Part shown: positions 20,805 to 34,845 of the stretch, in pieces
Position numbering within the stretch: the first letter of the stretch is position 1
How the letters are laid out: the number at the start of each line of letters is the position of its first letter
Source of the DNA: Burkholderiaceae bacterium
GTDB taxonomy: Bacteria; Pseudomonadota; Gammaproteobacteria; Burkholderiales; Burkholderiaceae_E
DNA: 39,540 bases
Reading direction: 5' to 3'
Assembly: GCA_023954015.1 (NCBI GenBank)
Contig: JAMLIS010000024.1
Coordinates: 1 to 39,540, forward strand
The notes under the pieces: model-generated
What the model saw: only the letters and a program-made list of their open reading frames with translations
Database searches by the model: none
Told to the model about the DNA's origin: nothing
Program-made: the position numbers and the translations under genes

Positions 20805-21425
20805 CTAGCCCGGGCTCGAACGCTTGCCGATCCGCGATTCCTTGCCCTGCACGAGCTTGGCGAGGTTGGCGCGATGACGCCAGACGAGCAGCGCGCTCAT
20901 CGCGCCGATCGCCAGCGCGTTCGGCCCGGCGCCGAACAGGAACAGGTCCCACAGCGGCGCGAACACGGCGGCGACGAGCGCCGCCAGCGACGAATAGCGG
21001 AAGAAGAACGCGATCAGCAGCCACGTCGTGAGTGCGCCGACGCCGAGCAGCGGATGCAGCGCGAGCAGCACGCCGGCCGCGGTCGCCACGCCCTTGCCGC
21101 CGTGGAAGCGGTGGAAGACGGGATACAGGTGCCCGACGAAGACGGCGAGCGCAACCAGCGCGATCGCGCTCTCGTCCAGGCCCCAGCGAGGCCCGTACAG
21201 GCGCGCGATCGCCACCGCCGCCCAGCCCTTCGCACCGTCGCCCAGCAGCGTGAGCGCCGCGGCGAGCTTGTTGCCGGTGCGCAGCACGTTGGTCGCGCCG
21301 GGGTTCCGCGAGCCGTAGCTGCGCGGGTCGGCGAGTCCCATCGCCCGGCTGACGAGCACGGCGAACGAAATCGAGCCGACCAGGTACGCCAGCACGACCG
21401 CCACCAGCGGATATCCGTTCTGCAA
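20805..21425 (-). CDS. plsY: Acyl-phosphate:glycerol-3-phosphate acyltransferase PlsY
   Basis: A 206-aa integral membrane enzyme that acylates glycerol-3-phosphate at sn-1 using acyl phosphate, the first step of phospholipid synthesis in bacteria with PlsX. Conserved cytoplasmic motifs are present: [22 protein letters not shown], and [18 protein letters not shown]. Several hydrophobic helices separate them. The start codon is TTG at 21425, supported by a strong GGGGAGG four bases upstream and by the absence of an ATG that would preserve the first helix. It is convergent with tsaD; tsaD-plsY adjacency is common in proteobacteria. Confidence 0.95.
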   Translation of the reverse strand: MQNGYPLVAVVLAYLVGSISFAVLVSRAMGLADPRSYGSRNPGATNVLRTGNKLAAALTLLGDGAKGWAAVAIARLYGPRWGLDESAIALVALAVFVGHLYPVFHRFHGGKGVATAAGVLLALHPLLGVGALTTWLLIAFFFRYSSLAALVAAVFAPLWDLFLFGAGPNALAIGAMSALLVWRHRANLAKLVQGKESRIGKRSSPG

Positions 21426-21515
21426 CGCGCCTCCCCGAAAGTTCCGAAGCGGATCCGGCCCGCTCCGCGCACCGCGCGAGTGTACCGACTCGCGCGGCGC
21501 GCGCGGCCGCTCGCA

Positions 21516-21995
21516 TCAGTCGTCGAGCGCGCAGTGCACGGCGGTCGCGCCGAGAGTCTCGACGAGCACGCGCGGATCGATCGAGACGAGATAGCCGCGC
21601 CGCCCGCCGTTGATGTAGATGCGTGGCAACCCGAGCACGCTCGCTTCGACGTAGACCGGCATCGGCTTGCGCAGTCCGAAGGGCGAGGTCCCGCCGACGA
21701 AGTAGCCGCTGTGGCGCTGCGCAGTGCGCGGCTCGCACGGCTCGATTCTCGTGCGGCCGATCTCGCGCGCGAGTCGCTTCGTCGACACGCGCTGGTCGCC
21801 GTGCATCAGCACGACGAGCGGGCGCGCGTCCTGGTCCTGCATGACGAGCGTCTTGACGACCGCGTGCTCGTCGACGCCGAGCTGGCGTGCCGACTCGCCG
21901 GCACCGCCGTGCTCGACGTATCGGTAGCGATGCTCGCCGAAATCGATGCGGTTGCGGCGCAGGTACTGCGTCGCCGGAGTCTCGCTGCGGCTCAT
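21516..21995 (-). CDS. ybaK: YbaK/EbsC-type Cys-tRNA deacylase
   Basis: A 159-aa protein of the YbaK family, which hydrolyses Cys-tRNA(Pro) made in error by prolyl-tRNA synthetase. Family features are ATQYLRRNRIDF at the start, VVKTLVMQD, the STKRLARE segment, the GGTSPFGLRK loop near the active site, and INGGRRGYLVSIDP. ATG 21995 gives the usual family start (MSRSETPATQYLR). It lies 16 bp after the ABC-transporter ATPase gene and is probably read from the same message, though its function is unrelated to sugar import. Confidence 0.93.
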   Translation of the reverse strand: MSRSETPATQYLRRNRIDFGEHRYRYVEHGGAGESARQLGVDEHAVVKTLVMQDQDARPLVVLMHGDQRVSTKRLAREIGRTRIEPCEPRTAQRHSGYFVGGTSPFGLRKPMPVYVEASVLGLPRIYINGGRRGYLVSIDPRVLVETLGATAVHCALDD

Positions 21996-22011
21996 CGGCG
22001 GTCGCCGCGGG

Positions 22012-23085
<1,074 letters not shown>

Positions 23086-23091
23086 CTGCCT

Positions 23092-23919
23092 CTATCCCTT
23101 CACCGCGCCGGCCGTCAGCCCGGCGACCAGCCGGCGCTGGAACACCAGCACCAGCGCGACCAGCGGCACCGTGACGATCACCGAGGCAGCCATGATGTTT
23201 CCCCACGGCAGTTCGTGCTCGCTCGCGCCGGTGAGCAGCGCGATCGCCACCGGCACCGTGCGTTGCGCGTCGGAAAGCGTGAAGGTGAGCGCGAACAGGA
23301 ACTCGTTCCAGGCGGCGATGAAGGCGAGCAGCCCGGTGGCGACCATCGCAGGGCCCATCAGCGGCAGGAAGATGCGCGTGACGATCGCAAAGGGGCCGAG
23401 CCCGTCCATGATCGCTGCCTCCTCGATCTCCACGGGCAACTCGCGCAGGAAGGCGGTCAGCACCCACACGGTGAACGGCAGCGTGAAGATCAGGTACGAC
23501 AGCACGAGCCCGCCGAGCCGGTTGTACAGTCCGAGCATGCGCACGACCTCGAACAGCCCCGAGAGCACCGCCACCTGCGGGAACATCGACACGCCGAGAA
23601 TCGTGTACAGCAGGAGCCCGCGTCCGCGAAAGCGCACGCGGCCGAGCGCATAGGCGGCGCCGAGCGCCAGCGCGAGCGAAAGCGCCACCACCGACGCGGC
23701 GACGACGACCGAGTTCGCGATGTTGCGACCGAAAGGCTGCTCCTGCCAGAGCCGCGCGTAGTTCGACAGGTCGATGCGCGCCGGCCAGTACTCGACGTGG
23801 AACAGCTGCGCACCCGACGCGACGGACGTGAGCAGCGCGTAGTACAGCGGAAAGAGCAGGAACACGGCAAGCGCGATGCAGGCGACGGCCAGCGCCGCAC
23901 GCGACAGCACGCTTCTCAT
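23092..23919 (-). CDS. Sugar ABC importer permease, MalG type
   Basis: A 275-aa inner-membrane permease with about six helices and the ATPase-coupling EAA loop EEAAIMDGLGPFAIVTRIFL. The layout (MRSVLSRAALAVACIALAVFLLFP… and NYARLWQEQPFGRNIANS) is that of the second permease of carbohydrate uptake 1 importers. ATG 23919 carries an overlapping TGA one base on (ATGA), a relic of an overlap with the upstream permease gene that a 17-bp duplication appears to have broken. Confidence 0.93.
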   Translation of the reverse strand: MRSVLSRAALAVACIALAVFLLFPLYYALLTSVASGAQLFHVEYWPARIDLSNYARLWQEQPFGRNIANSVVVAASVVALSLALALGAAYALGRVRFRGRGLLLYTILGVSMFPQVAVLSGLFEVVRMLGLYNRLGGLVLSYLIFTLPFTVWVLTAFLRELPVEIEEAAIMDGLGPFAIVTRIFLPLMGPAMVATGLLAFIAAWNEFLFALTFTLSDAQRTVPVAIALLTGASEHELPWGNIMAASVIVTVPLVALVLVFQRRLVAGLTAGAVKG

Positions 23920-23932
23920 CGTCCGCCTCCCG

Positions 23933-23966
23933 GCGATGCGCCTGTCATTGCGATGCGCCTGTCATC
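23933..23966. repeat. 17-bp tandem duplication at the end of the MalF-type gene
   Basis: GCGATGCGCCTGTCATt (23933-23949) is followed directly by GCGATGCGCCTGTCATc (23950-23966); only the last base differs. The stop codon of the permease gene ending at 23945 lies in this duplication. Removing one unit would extend that reading frame to a TGA at 23916-23918 that overlaps the ATG of the next gene. Confidence 0.9.
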
Positions 23967-24883
23967 GGCGTGCCGCCCGGACCGAGCCGCACCGCCGTTG
24001 CGTAGACCGCCGTGAGCAATGCGATCACGAAGAAGACGAGCGTCGCGGCCGCCGAGCCGTAGCCGACATCCTGGAAGTCGATCAGCTCGCGCCGCGCGAA
24101 CACGGACAGCGTCATCGTCGCGTCGGTGGTGCCGGTCATCACGTAGACGAGATCGAACATCCGCATCGCATCGAGCAGGCGAAAGGCGACGGCCACCGCC
24201 AGTGCCGGGCGGATCAGCGGAAGCGTGACGCGGAAGAACACCTTCACCGGGTGGATGCCGTCGACGCGCGCCGCCTCGTAGCAGTCCTTCGGAACCATCT
24301 GCAGCGCGGCCAGCGCGAGCAGTGCGACAAAGGGCGTCGTCTTCCAGGCGTCGACGAGGATGACCGCGAGCATCGACAACGTCGGATCGGCCAGCCACGC
24401 CACCGGTTCGGCCACCAGCCCGGTGCGAATCAGCGCGTCGTTGATCACGCCGAACTGGTCGTTGAGCATCCAGCCCCACATGCGCGCCGAGACCACGGTG
24501 GGGATCGCCCACGGCACGAGCAGCGCCGCGCGCAGCAGGCCTCGACCGGGGAAGCGCAGGTCGAGCAGCAGCGCGATCGACACGCCGAGCACGGTCTCGA
24601 GCGCGACCGAGACGACGGCGAAGACGAGCGTGTTGCGCAGCGCCGCGAACCATTGCGGGTCGGCCAGCACGCCGTACCAGCGGCCGTCGGCCCGCCACAG
24701 GTAGTTCGACAGACCGACGAAACGGGCGTCCGCGGGGTCGATCAGCGTCGCGTCGGTCAGACTGAGATGCGCAGTGCGGGCGAGCGGCCAGGCGGCGACG
24801 ACCAGGAGCACGACCAGCATCGGCGCCAGCAGCAACCACGCCGCGCGCGCGCGATCGGCCGACAACGACCGCGCCCCGCCCAT
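23945..24883 (-). CDS. Sugar ABC importer permease, MalF type
   Basis: A 312-aa inner-membrane permease with about six helices and EAA loop YEAARVDGIHPVKVFFRVTL. The first helix region (AAWLLLAPMLVVLLVVAAWPLARTA, quoted in part: WLLLAPMLVVLLVV) and LLVPWAIPTVVSARMWGWM are typical of the MalF/UgpA-like partner. ATG 24883 shares a base with the stop of the binding-protein gene (TGATG), indicating coupled translation. The C-terminus is slightly shortened by the 17-bp duplication: the protein ends …MTGASQ, whereas a single copy would give …MTGASPGGGR. The lost residues are unlikely to affect transport. Confidence 0.92.
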   Translation of the reverse strand: MGGARSLSADRARAAWLLLAPMLVVLLVVAAWPLARTAHLSLTDATLIDPADARFVGLSNYLWRADGRWYGVLADPQWFAALRNTLVFAVVSVALETVLGVSIALLLDLRFPGRGLLRAALLVPWAIPTVVSARMWGWMLNDQFGVINDALIRTGLVAEPVAWLADPTLSMLAVILVDAWKTTPFVALLALAALQMVPKDCYEAARVDGIHPVKVFFRVTLPLIRPALAVAVAFRLLDAMRMFDLVYVMTGTTDATMTLSVFARRELIDFQDVGYGSAAATLVFFVIALLTAVYATAVRLGPGGTPMTGASQ

Positions 24884-26238
24884 CAGCGGCGCAGCCGATG
24901 CTCGAGCCGAGCAAGTCGTTCGGCGAGCGCGCGCACGCGCTCGTCGGCAGGCTGCCCGGCGAGAACGTCGTGCGCGGCGCGCCACACCGCGTTCGAAACG
25001 CGGTTGTAGTGCACGCCGGCCGCGCGCGACGGCCGCGCGACGGCGTTGCGCAGCGGCTCGAGCAGTGCGCCGAAGAACGGGTTCGCGGCGAGCACCTGCG
25101 CGTCCTCGTAGAGCGCCGGGATCGTCGGATTGTACGAAGCTTCGATCGCGCGCTTCTTCTGCTGCGCCCGTCCGGTGAGGAACGCGACGAGATCGGCCGC
25201 TTCCGCGGGATGGCGCGAGTGGCGCGAAACGGCGAGATGCCAGCCGCCCAGCGTCCCGGACACCTTGCCTCCTTCGACGCCGCCCGCCGGCAGCGGCATC
25301 ACGCCCACGCGTCCGCGCACCGGACTGTCGATGCCCTGCGCGAGCGCCCACGCATAGGGCCAGTTGCGCATGAACACGGCATTGCCGCTCTGGAACACGC
25401 CGCGCGAGGCCTCCTCGTCGTAGTTCAGCACGCCGGGCGGCGCGATGTCGCCGACCCAGGTCGCCGCCAGCGCGAGTGCCGCGACGGCACGCGGGTTGTC
25501 GACGGTGACTTCGCCGTCCGCGTCGAGGATCGTGCCGCCGCCGAAGGAATCGATCCATTCGAGCGCGTTGCAGGTCAAACCCTCGTAGGCCTTGCCCTGG
25601 AACACGAAGCCCCAGAGTCCGCGATGACCCGTCGCGCGTTCTGCCCGCTGGATCGCGGCTGCGGTTTCGCTCAGCTGCTGCCAGGTGCGCGGCGGCGGGA
25701 ATCCGTGGCGCGCCAGCAGGTCCTTGCGATAGTAGAGAAGGCCGACGTCGGTCCACCACGGCAGCGCGACGAGACGCCCGCCGACGGTGTCGTTCTCGAT
25801 CAGCGACGCGAAGTGCTGCGCGGGCGCATCGCCGACCCAGGGCGCCAGGTCGATCAACTGGCTCGCCAGCATGCCGACCCAGACGACGTCGATCTGCAGC
25901 ACGTCGATGTCGGGCGCGCCCGCGGCGAGAAGCTGCAGGTACAGCGCGAGCCGATCGGTCGACGAGTTGGGCGTCGTGACGATCTCGACCTGGTTGCCCG
26001 TGCGCCGCTCCCACTGCGCGACGGCCTGCTCGCAGAGCCGGCGCTCGACGCCGAGCGCACCGCACGATATGGCGATCCGCGTGGCTTCGGCTGCGACCCG
26101 CACCGGTGCCGCCAGCGCCAGGCCGACGACCAGGCAGCCGGCGACGATCCTGCGCAGCGCGCCTTTCCGGCGGCTGCGCCGGAGCAGCCGGCGACCGGCG
26201 ACCTGCGCCGGCGCGACGCGCGCTTCGGCCTTCGTCAT
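24883..26238 (-). CDS. Sugar ABC importer, periplasmic substrate-binding protein
   Basis: A 451-aa extracellular binding protein of the family-1 (maltose/trehalose/glycerol-phosphate) type. A long positive start is followed by a hydrophobic core (RIVAGCLVVGLALAAP) and a likely cleavage after VRVAA, leaving EATRIAIS as mature start. Characteristic segments are DIDVLQIDVVWVGML, ALPWWTDVGLLYYRKDLL, WGFVFQGKAYEGLTCNALEW and GGWHLAVSRHS. The ThuE/AglE group (trehalose, alpha-glucosides) looks closest from memory, but the ligand is inferred only. First gene of the four-gene importer. Order: binding protein, two permeases, ATPase. It starts 22 bp after xerD on the same strand. Confidence 0.9.
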   Translation of the reverse strand: MTKAEARVAPAQVAGRRLLRRSRRKGALRRIVAGCLVVGLALAAPVRVAAEATRIAISCGALGVERRLCEQAVAQWERRTGNQVEIVTTPNSSTDRLALYLQLLAAGAPDIDVLQIDVVWVGMLASQLIDLAPWVGDAPAQHFASLIENDTVGGRLVALPWWTDVGLLYYRKDLLARHGFPPPRTWQQLSETAAAIQRAERATGHRGLWGFVFQGKAYEGLTCNALEWIDSFGGGTILDADGEVTVDNPRAVAALALAATWVGDIAPPGVLNYDEEASRGVFQSGNAVFMRNWPYAWALAQGIDSPVRGRVGVMPLPAGGVEGGKVSGTLGGWHLAVSRHSRHPAEAADLVAFLTGRAQQKKRAIEASYNPTIPALYEDAQVLAANPFFGALLEPLRNAVARPSRAAGVHYNRVSNAVWRAAHDVLAGQPADERVRALAERLARLEHRLRR

Positions 26239-26260
26239 GTCGATCGCTTCGTCCAGCGGC

Positions 26261-27166
26261 TCACCCTCGCGGATGGTGCCGCGCGTGCAGCGCCTTCAAG
26301 CGCTCGCGCGCAACGTGTGTATAGATCTGCGTCGTCGAGATGTCGGCGTGGCCCAGCAACATCTGCACGACGCGCAGGTCGGCGCCGTGGTTCAGCAGGT
26401 GCGTGGCGAAAGCGTGCCGCAACGTGTGCGGCGACAGCGGCGCCTGCACGTCGGCCAGGCGCGCGTAGCGCTTGACCAGCGTCCAGAACATCTGCCGCGT
26501 CATCGCTCCGCCCCGCTGCGTGACGAACAGCGCATCGGCCGCGCGAGCGCCGAGCAGCGCCGGACGAGCTTCGCGCAGGTAGCGGACGATCCACTCGCGC
26601 GCTTCCTCGCCCAGCGGCACCAGCCGCTCCTTGTCGCCCTTGCCGACGACCTGCACGACGCCTTCGTTCAGCGCGACGCGCACCGTCTCCAGGCCGACCA
26701 GCTCGCTCACCCGCAAGCCCGTCGCGTACAGCGTCTCGAGCATCGCGCGATCGCGCAGCCCGAGCGCCGTCCCGACCGCGGGCGCCGCGAGCAGCGCCTC
26801 GACCTGCCGCTCGGACAGCGCCTTGGGAAAGCGCGGCGGCTGGCGCGCCGATCGGATGTGCAGTGTCGGATCGTCGTCGCGCACCCGCTCGCGCACGAGA
26901 TATCGGTAGAAGCGGCGAAAGACGGTGAGCCTGCGGTTGCTGCTCGACGGGCGCGACCCCGCATGGCGCGCGACGATGTACGCCTGCAGATCGGCGGAAC
27001 TCGCTTCGTGCAGCGCCGCGCGCACGGGATCGGCGAGCCACGCGTCGAGGGCCGCGAGATCGCGCCGGTAGGCGGCGAGCGTATTGCGCGACAGTCCGTC
27101 CTCGAGCCAGATCGCATCGCAGAACGCGTCGATCCAGCGCGAGGCGGCTTCGTGCTCCGTGCTCAC
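26261..27166 (-). CDS. xerD: Site-specific tyrosine recombinase XerD
   Basis: A 301-aa tyrosine recombinase that, with XerC, resolves chromosome dimers at dif. An N-terminal SAM-like core-binding domain precedes the catalytic domain with Arg in ATGLRVSEL, Lys in VGKGDKERLVPL, HTLRHAFATHLL, LGHADISTTQ and the nucleophile Tyr in TTQIYTHV. The size and lack of arm-binding extension fit XerD rather than a phage or island integrase, and its surroundings are core genes. GTG 27166 is chosen because it overlaps the stop of the previous gene as GTGA and gives a family-like start. It is not the obvious integrase of the distant tRNA-Ile island. Confidence 0.94.
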   Translation of the reverse strand: MSTEHEAASRWIDAFCDAIWLEDGLSRNTLAAYRRDLAALDAWLADPVRAALHEASSADLQAYIVARHAGSRPSSSNRRLTVFRRFYRYLVRERVRDDDPTLHIRSARQPPRFPKALSERQVEALLAAPAVGTALGLRDRAMLETLYATGLRVSELVGLETVRVALNEGVVQVVGKGDKERLVPLGEEAREWIVRYLREARPALLGARAADALFVTQRGGAMTRQMFWTLVKRYARLADVQAPLSPHTLRHAFATHLLNHGADLRVVQMLLGHADISTTQIYTHVARERLKALHARHHPRG

Positions 27167-27855
27167 GTCCCGTCGTTTTCGCCGGGCTGCTGCGGCGTCG
27201 CCGCGCCGAGCAGCGCGCGGGCGAGCGCGGCGTCGATCGGACGCTCGCCGATGAAGGCGCGCAGCAGCGCATCGAACAGCTCGGCGCCCGGCACGCCGGC
27301 ACCGAGCGCTCGGCCGTCGACGCTGACGCGCAGCGACCCGCCGACCGCGTCGATGTCCACCCGATCGCCTTTCTGCAGCCGTTCCAGCGCAACGAAGGGC
27401 TCGAAAAGGCGCGCGAGCCGCGGCTGCAGCGGCGCGAACGACTCCTCCGGCGTGTTGGCCTGCATCGCCGCGAGGATTCGTTCGGCGACCCAGTCGGTGG
27501 ACAGCGCCGCGAGCATCGTCAGCGACAGCCTGCGCGGCCCGGATTGCCCGAGGATCGCCTGCGGGCGGGACGATGGCTGCGCGACGTAGAGCGCGACGAC
27601 GTAGGTACGCACGACGTACAGCGTGCGCTCGCCGGCGCCGTTCAGCCTCAGGCGAACGCCGTCGAGCTCGATCGAGTCCTCCACCTCGACGCCGGCGACC
27701 TCGGCCGCGCGCGCGGGCGCGACGGCGACGAGCGCGATTCCGGCAACCAGCGCGGCCGACGCGGCGCACAGCACGAGCGCCGCACCGGGCGCGAGAGCCG
27801 CACCGGTACCCGAAACCCGCGCCCGTCGCGCGTTGCGCTGCCGCGTCGTGCCCAT
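27163..27855 (-). CDS. Exported chalcone isomerase-like protein
   Basis: A 230-aa exported protein. The N-terminal 50 residues form a basic stretch plus a long hydrophobic core ending ARA-AEV, a probable signal peptide. The mature part starts AEVAGVEVEDSIELDGVRLR and contains YVVRTYVVALYV and LTMLAALSTDWVAE, features of the bacterial chalcone-isomerase-like family. Bacterial members lack a proven enzyme role; periplasmic lipid or small-molecule binding is a common guess. The gene overlaps xerD by 4 bp and heads the leftward gene run that continues into the sugar importer. Confidence 0.82.
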   Translation of the reverse strand: MGTTRQRNARRARVSGTGAALAPGAALVLCAASAALVAGIALVAVAPARAAEVAGVEVEDSIELDGVRLRLNGAGERTLYVVRTYVVALYVAQPSSRPQAILGQSGPRRLSLTMLAALSTDWVAERILAAMQANTPEESFAPLQPRLARLFEPFVALERLQKGDRVDIDAVGGSLRVSVDGRALGAGVPGAELFDALLRAFIGERPIDAALARALLGAATPQQPGENDGT

Positions 27856-27995
27856 CGCTTCCTTCTGCCCGAAGCCTGTCTTCCGCGGCGACGCCGACGC
27901 ATGCGCGCCGGCCCGTCGCGGCTCGATCGGCGCCGACTATAACGCGAGCGAAGCGCGACGCACGAGCCGGCGGCGCGCCTTACACTGCAGCCCGC

Positions 27996-33141
<5,146 letters not shown>

Positions 33142-33160
33142 TCACGGGAGAAGCGAAGCG

Positions 33161-33481
33161 ATGAAGCGTTCCCTCTGGATGGGCCTGGCGGCCGCTGCGG
33201 CGATCGCCACCGTCTCGGCGCCGGCGATGGCCGACGTCGCGATGGCGAAGAAATACAACTGCACCGCCTGCCACGCGGTCGACAAGAAACTCGTCGGCCC
33301 TGCGTACCAGGACGTCGCCAAGAAATACCAGGGCGACAAGGGCGCGGAAGAGAAGCTCATCGCCAAGGTGAAGAAAGGCGGCTCGGGCGTCTGGGGTCCG
33401 GTGCCGATGCCGCCGAACCCGAACGTTCCCGACGCCGACGTGAAGGCGCTGGTCGAATGGATTCTTGCCGGAGCGAAGTGA
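33161..33481 (+). CDS. nirM: Cytochrome c551-type electron donor (NirM)
   Basis: A 106-aa precursor of a small class I cytochrome c: signal peptide to about residue 24 (APAMA-DVA), heme motif C34-T-A-C37-H38, and axial Met83 in GPVPMPPNPN. In denitrifiers this protein shuttles electrons from the bc1 complex to NirS. A GGGAGAAG lies about ten bases before the ATG. It shares the nirS message and is followed by a strong terminator, so nirS and nirM form a two-gene transcription unit. Another role, such as donor to a cytochrome oxidase, is possible. Confidence 0.93.
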   Translation: MKRSLWMGLAAAAAIATVSAPAMADVAMAKKYNCTACHAVDKKLVGPAYQDVAKKYQGDKGAEEKLIAKVKKGGSGVWGPVPMPPNPNVPDADVKALVEWILAGAK

Positions 33482-33506
33482 ACCGGCGCGATCCTCGATC
33501 GGAACA

Positions 33507-33533
33507 GGGCGGTCCCTCGGGGCCGCCCTTTTT
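33507..33533 (+). terminator. Rho-independent terminator after nirSM
   Basis: GGGCGGTCCC and GGGGCCGCCC pair over ten positions (one T-G pair, the innermost pairs opened by the short loop), followed by TTTTT at 33529-33533. It lies 25 bp past the nirM stop codon. Confidence 0.92.
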
Positions 33534-33576
33534 GTTTGCAGCGAAGGGCCGCGCGCGACGCCGGTTGTGGCGGCCG

Positions 33577-34845
33577 GTGCGCAAGGCCCGGCGAGCGGTC
33601 GTCGCGGCCGTGATGGCAGGACTCGCGCCCGTCGCCTTCGTGTCCGCCGCCTTCGTGTCCGCCGCCTTCGTGTCCGCCGCCTTCGTGTCCGCGGCCTTCG
33701 TGTCCGCCAGCGCCGCCGAAATGCTGCCCGCCCCGGCCGCGTTCGCCGGCACGGCAGCCGAGGCCGACGGCGCATCGGTCGTTCTGGTCGCCGCCGACGA
33801 CGCGCGCGTTCAGGCGCTCGACTGCGTCCGCGGACGCGAGATCGCATCGCTGCCTTCGAGGGCAGCCCGACACGCCTCGATCGCGCTCGCGCCGCCGGAC
33901 GAAGCTGCTTTCGTCGCCACCGGCGACGGAATGCTGCTGCGCCTGCGCCTGCCGGCGCTGGAGACGACCGCGCGTTCGCCGCTCGGCTTCGAAGCGAGCG
34001 CGCTCGCCGTGTCCGCCGGCGACGATGCGATCGTGCTCGCCGGCGGGGCCGGCGAGACGCCGCTTTCCGCGCGCGACCGCGCCACGCTCGCCGCGCTGCA
34101 CGAGTACCGGCTCGACGACGGCCGACGCGCGAGCGTGTCTTCGATCGTCGATCGATCGCAGCGCTCGCGCTTCGTCGTCGCGTTCTCCGATCTCGACGAA
34201 ATCTGGGAGATCGACTACCGTCGCGACGCGCCACCGGTGCTGCGCGGACTCGTGCACGACTACCGGATGCGCGAGGCGATCGAGTTGCCCGGTCGCTTCA
34301 CGCCGCGCGTCTTCCGCGTGGATGGCGCAACACGCGCGCTCGTGCCGGGCGCCGTACCGCACGAACTGCTTCGCATCGATGCATCGGGCGCGCTCGGCGT
34401 ACTGAACCTGGACGTGCGCCGCGAGATCGAGCGGCCCGCGGTCGGTGTCGTGCCGGCGCCCGAACGGATCGCCGCGTGGCGGGGCAGGGGTTCGCGCGGC
34501 TGGGTGCTGGCCGGCGAAGGCGCGTCGACGCTGCGTGTGCTCGAAGCGGCGGCGTGGAAGCTCGTCGAGCCGATCGCGCTCGCAGGGGAGGTGCTCGCCA
34601 TCGCGGAACGCGAAGACGGAGCCGTACTGGCGGCGATCCGGCAAGCGGGGGGGATCTCGTTCGTGCGCGTCGATGTCGAATCGCGCGGGACGCGCAAATT
34701 GCCGGCGCCGGCGCCGGCCGGTTCGCCCCCCTACCGGTTCGTGCGCGGAACCGGCGGTTGCACGGCGCTCATCGACGCCCGAAACCGATGGATTGCCGGT
34801 TTCAGGCCAGAAACTCGCGCAAGCGGTCCGGGTCGAGGATCGTGA
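33577..34845 (+). CDS. Cytochrome d1-propeller protein (NirF/NirN-like), repeat-bearing signal peptide
   Basis: A 422-aa protein with a signal peptide and a predicted beta-propeller. The segment VVAFSDLDEIWEIDY … PPVLRGLVHDYRMREAIELPG resembles the d1-domain family that includes NirF and NirN, which act in the last steps of heme d1 synthesis. No CxxCH heme c motif is present, favouring a NirF-like over a NirN-like role. The position after nirS-nirM also fits. The hydrophobic core of the signal peptide is built from five tandem AFVSA units. There is no lipobox cysteine. The start is uncertain: GTG 33577 gives a basic n-region (VRKARRAVVAAV); ATG 33613 is the alternative; anything further left lies in the terminator. 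The last 44 bp overlap the convergent dnr gene. Sequence divergence leaves the exact function open. Confidence 0.65.
   Translation: MRKARRAVVAAVMAGLAPVAFVSAAFVSAAFVSAAFVSAAFVSASAAEMLPAPAAFAGTAAEADGASVVLVAADDARVQALDCVRGREIASLPSRAARHASIALAPPDEAAFVATGDGMLLRLRLPALETTARSPLGFEASALAVSAGDDAIVLAGGAGETPLSARDRATLAALHEYRLDDGRRASVSSIVDRSQRSRFVVAFSDLDEIWEIDYRRDAPPVLRGLVHDYRMREAIELPGRFTPRVFRVDGATRALVPGAVPHELLRIDASGALGVLNLDVRREIERPAVGVVPAPERIAAWRGRGSRGWVLAGEGASTLRVLEAAAWKLVEPIALAGEVLAIAEREDGAVLAAIRQAGGISFVRVDVESRGTRKLPAPAPAGSPPYRFVRGTGGCTALIDARNRWIAGFRPETRASGPGRGS
33631..33705. repeat. Five tandem 15-bp repeats in a signal-peptide region
   Basis: Units of GCCGCCTTCGTGTCC at 33631, 33646, 33661, 33676 and 33691. 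The inner three are identical, the first begins GTC and the last GCG. Each adds A-A-F-V-S to the h-region of the encoded signal peptide. Fifteen bases keep the reading frame, so gain or loss of a unit only alters the length of the hydrophobic core. Confidence 0.95.

Noticed and set aside
26261..27166. XerD-type recombinase as integrase of the tRNA-Ile island
   Set aside because: It has the size and motifs of chromosomal XerD, lies in core genes 17 kb from the island, and lacks an arm-binding domain.
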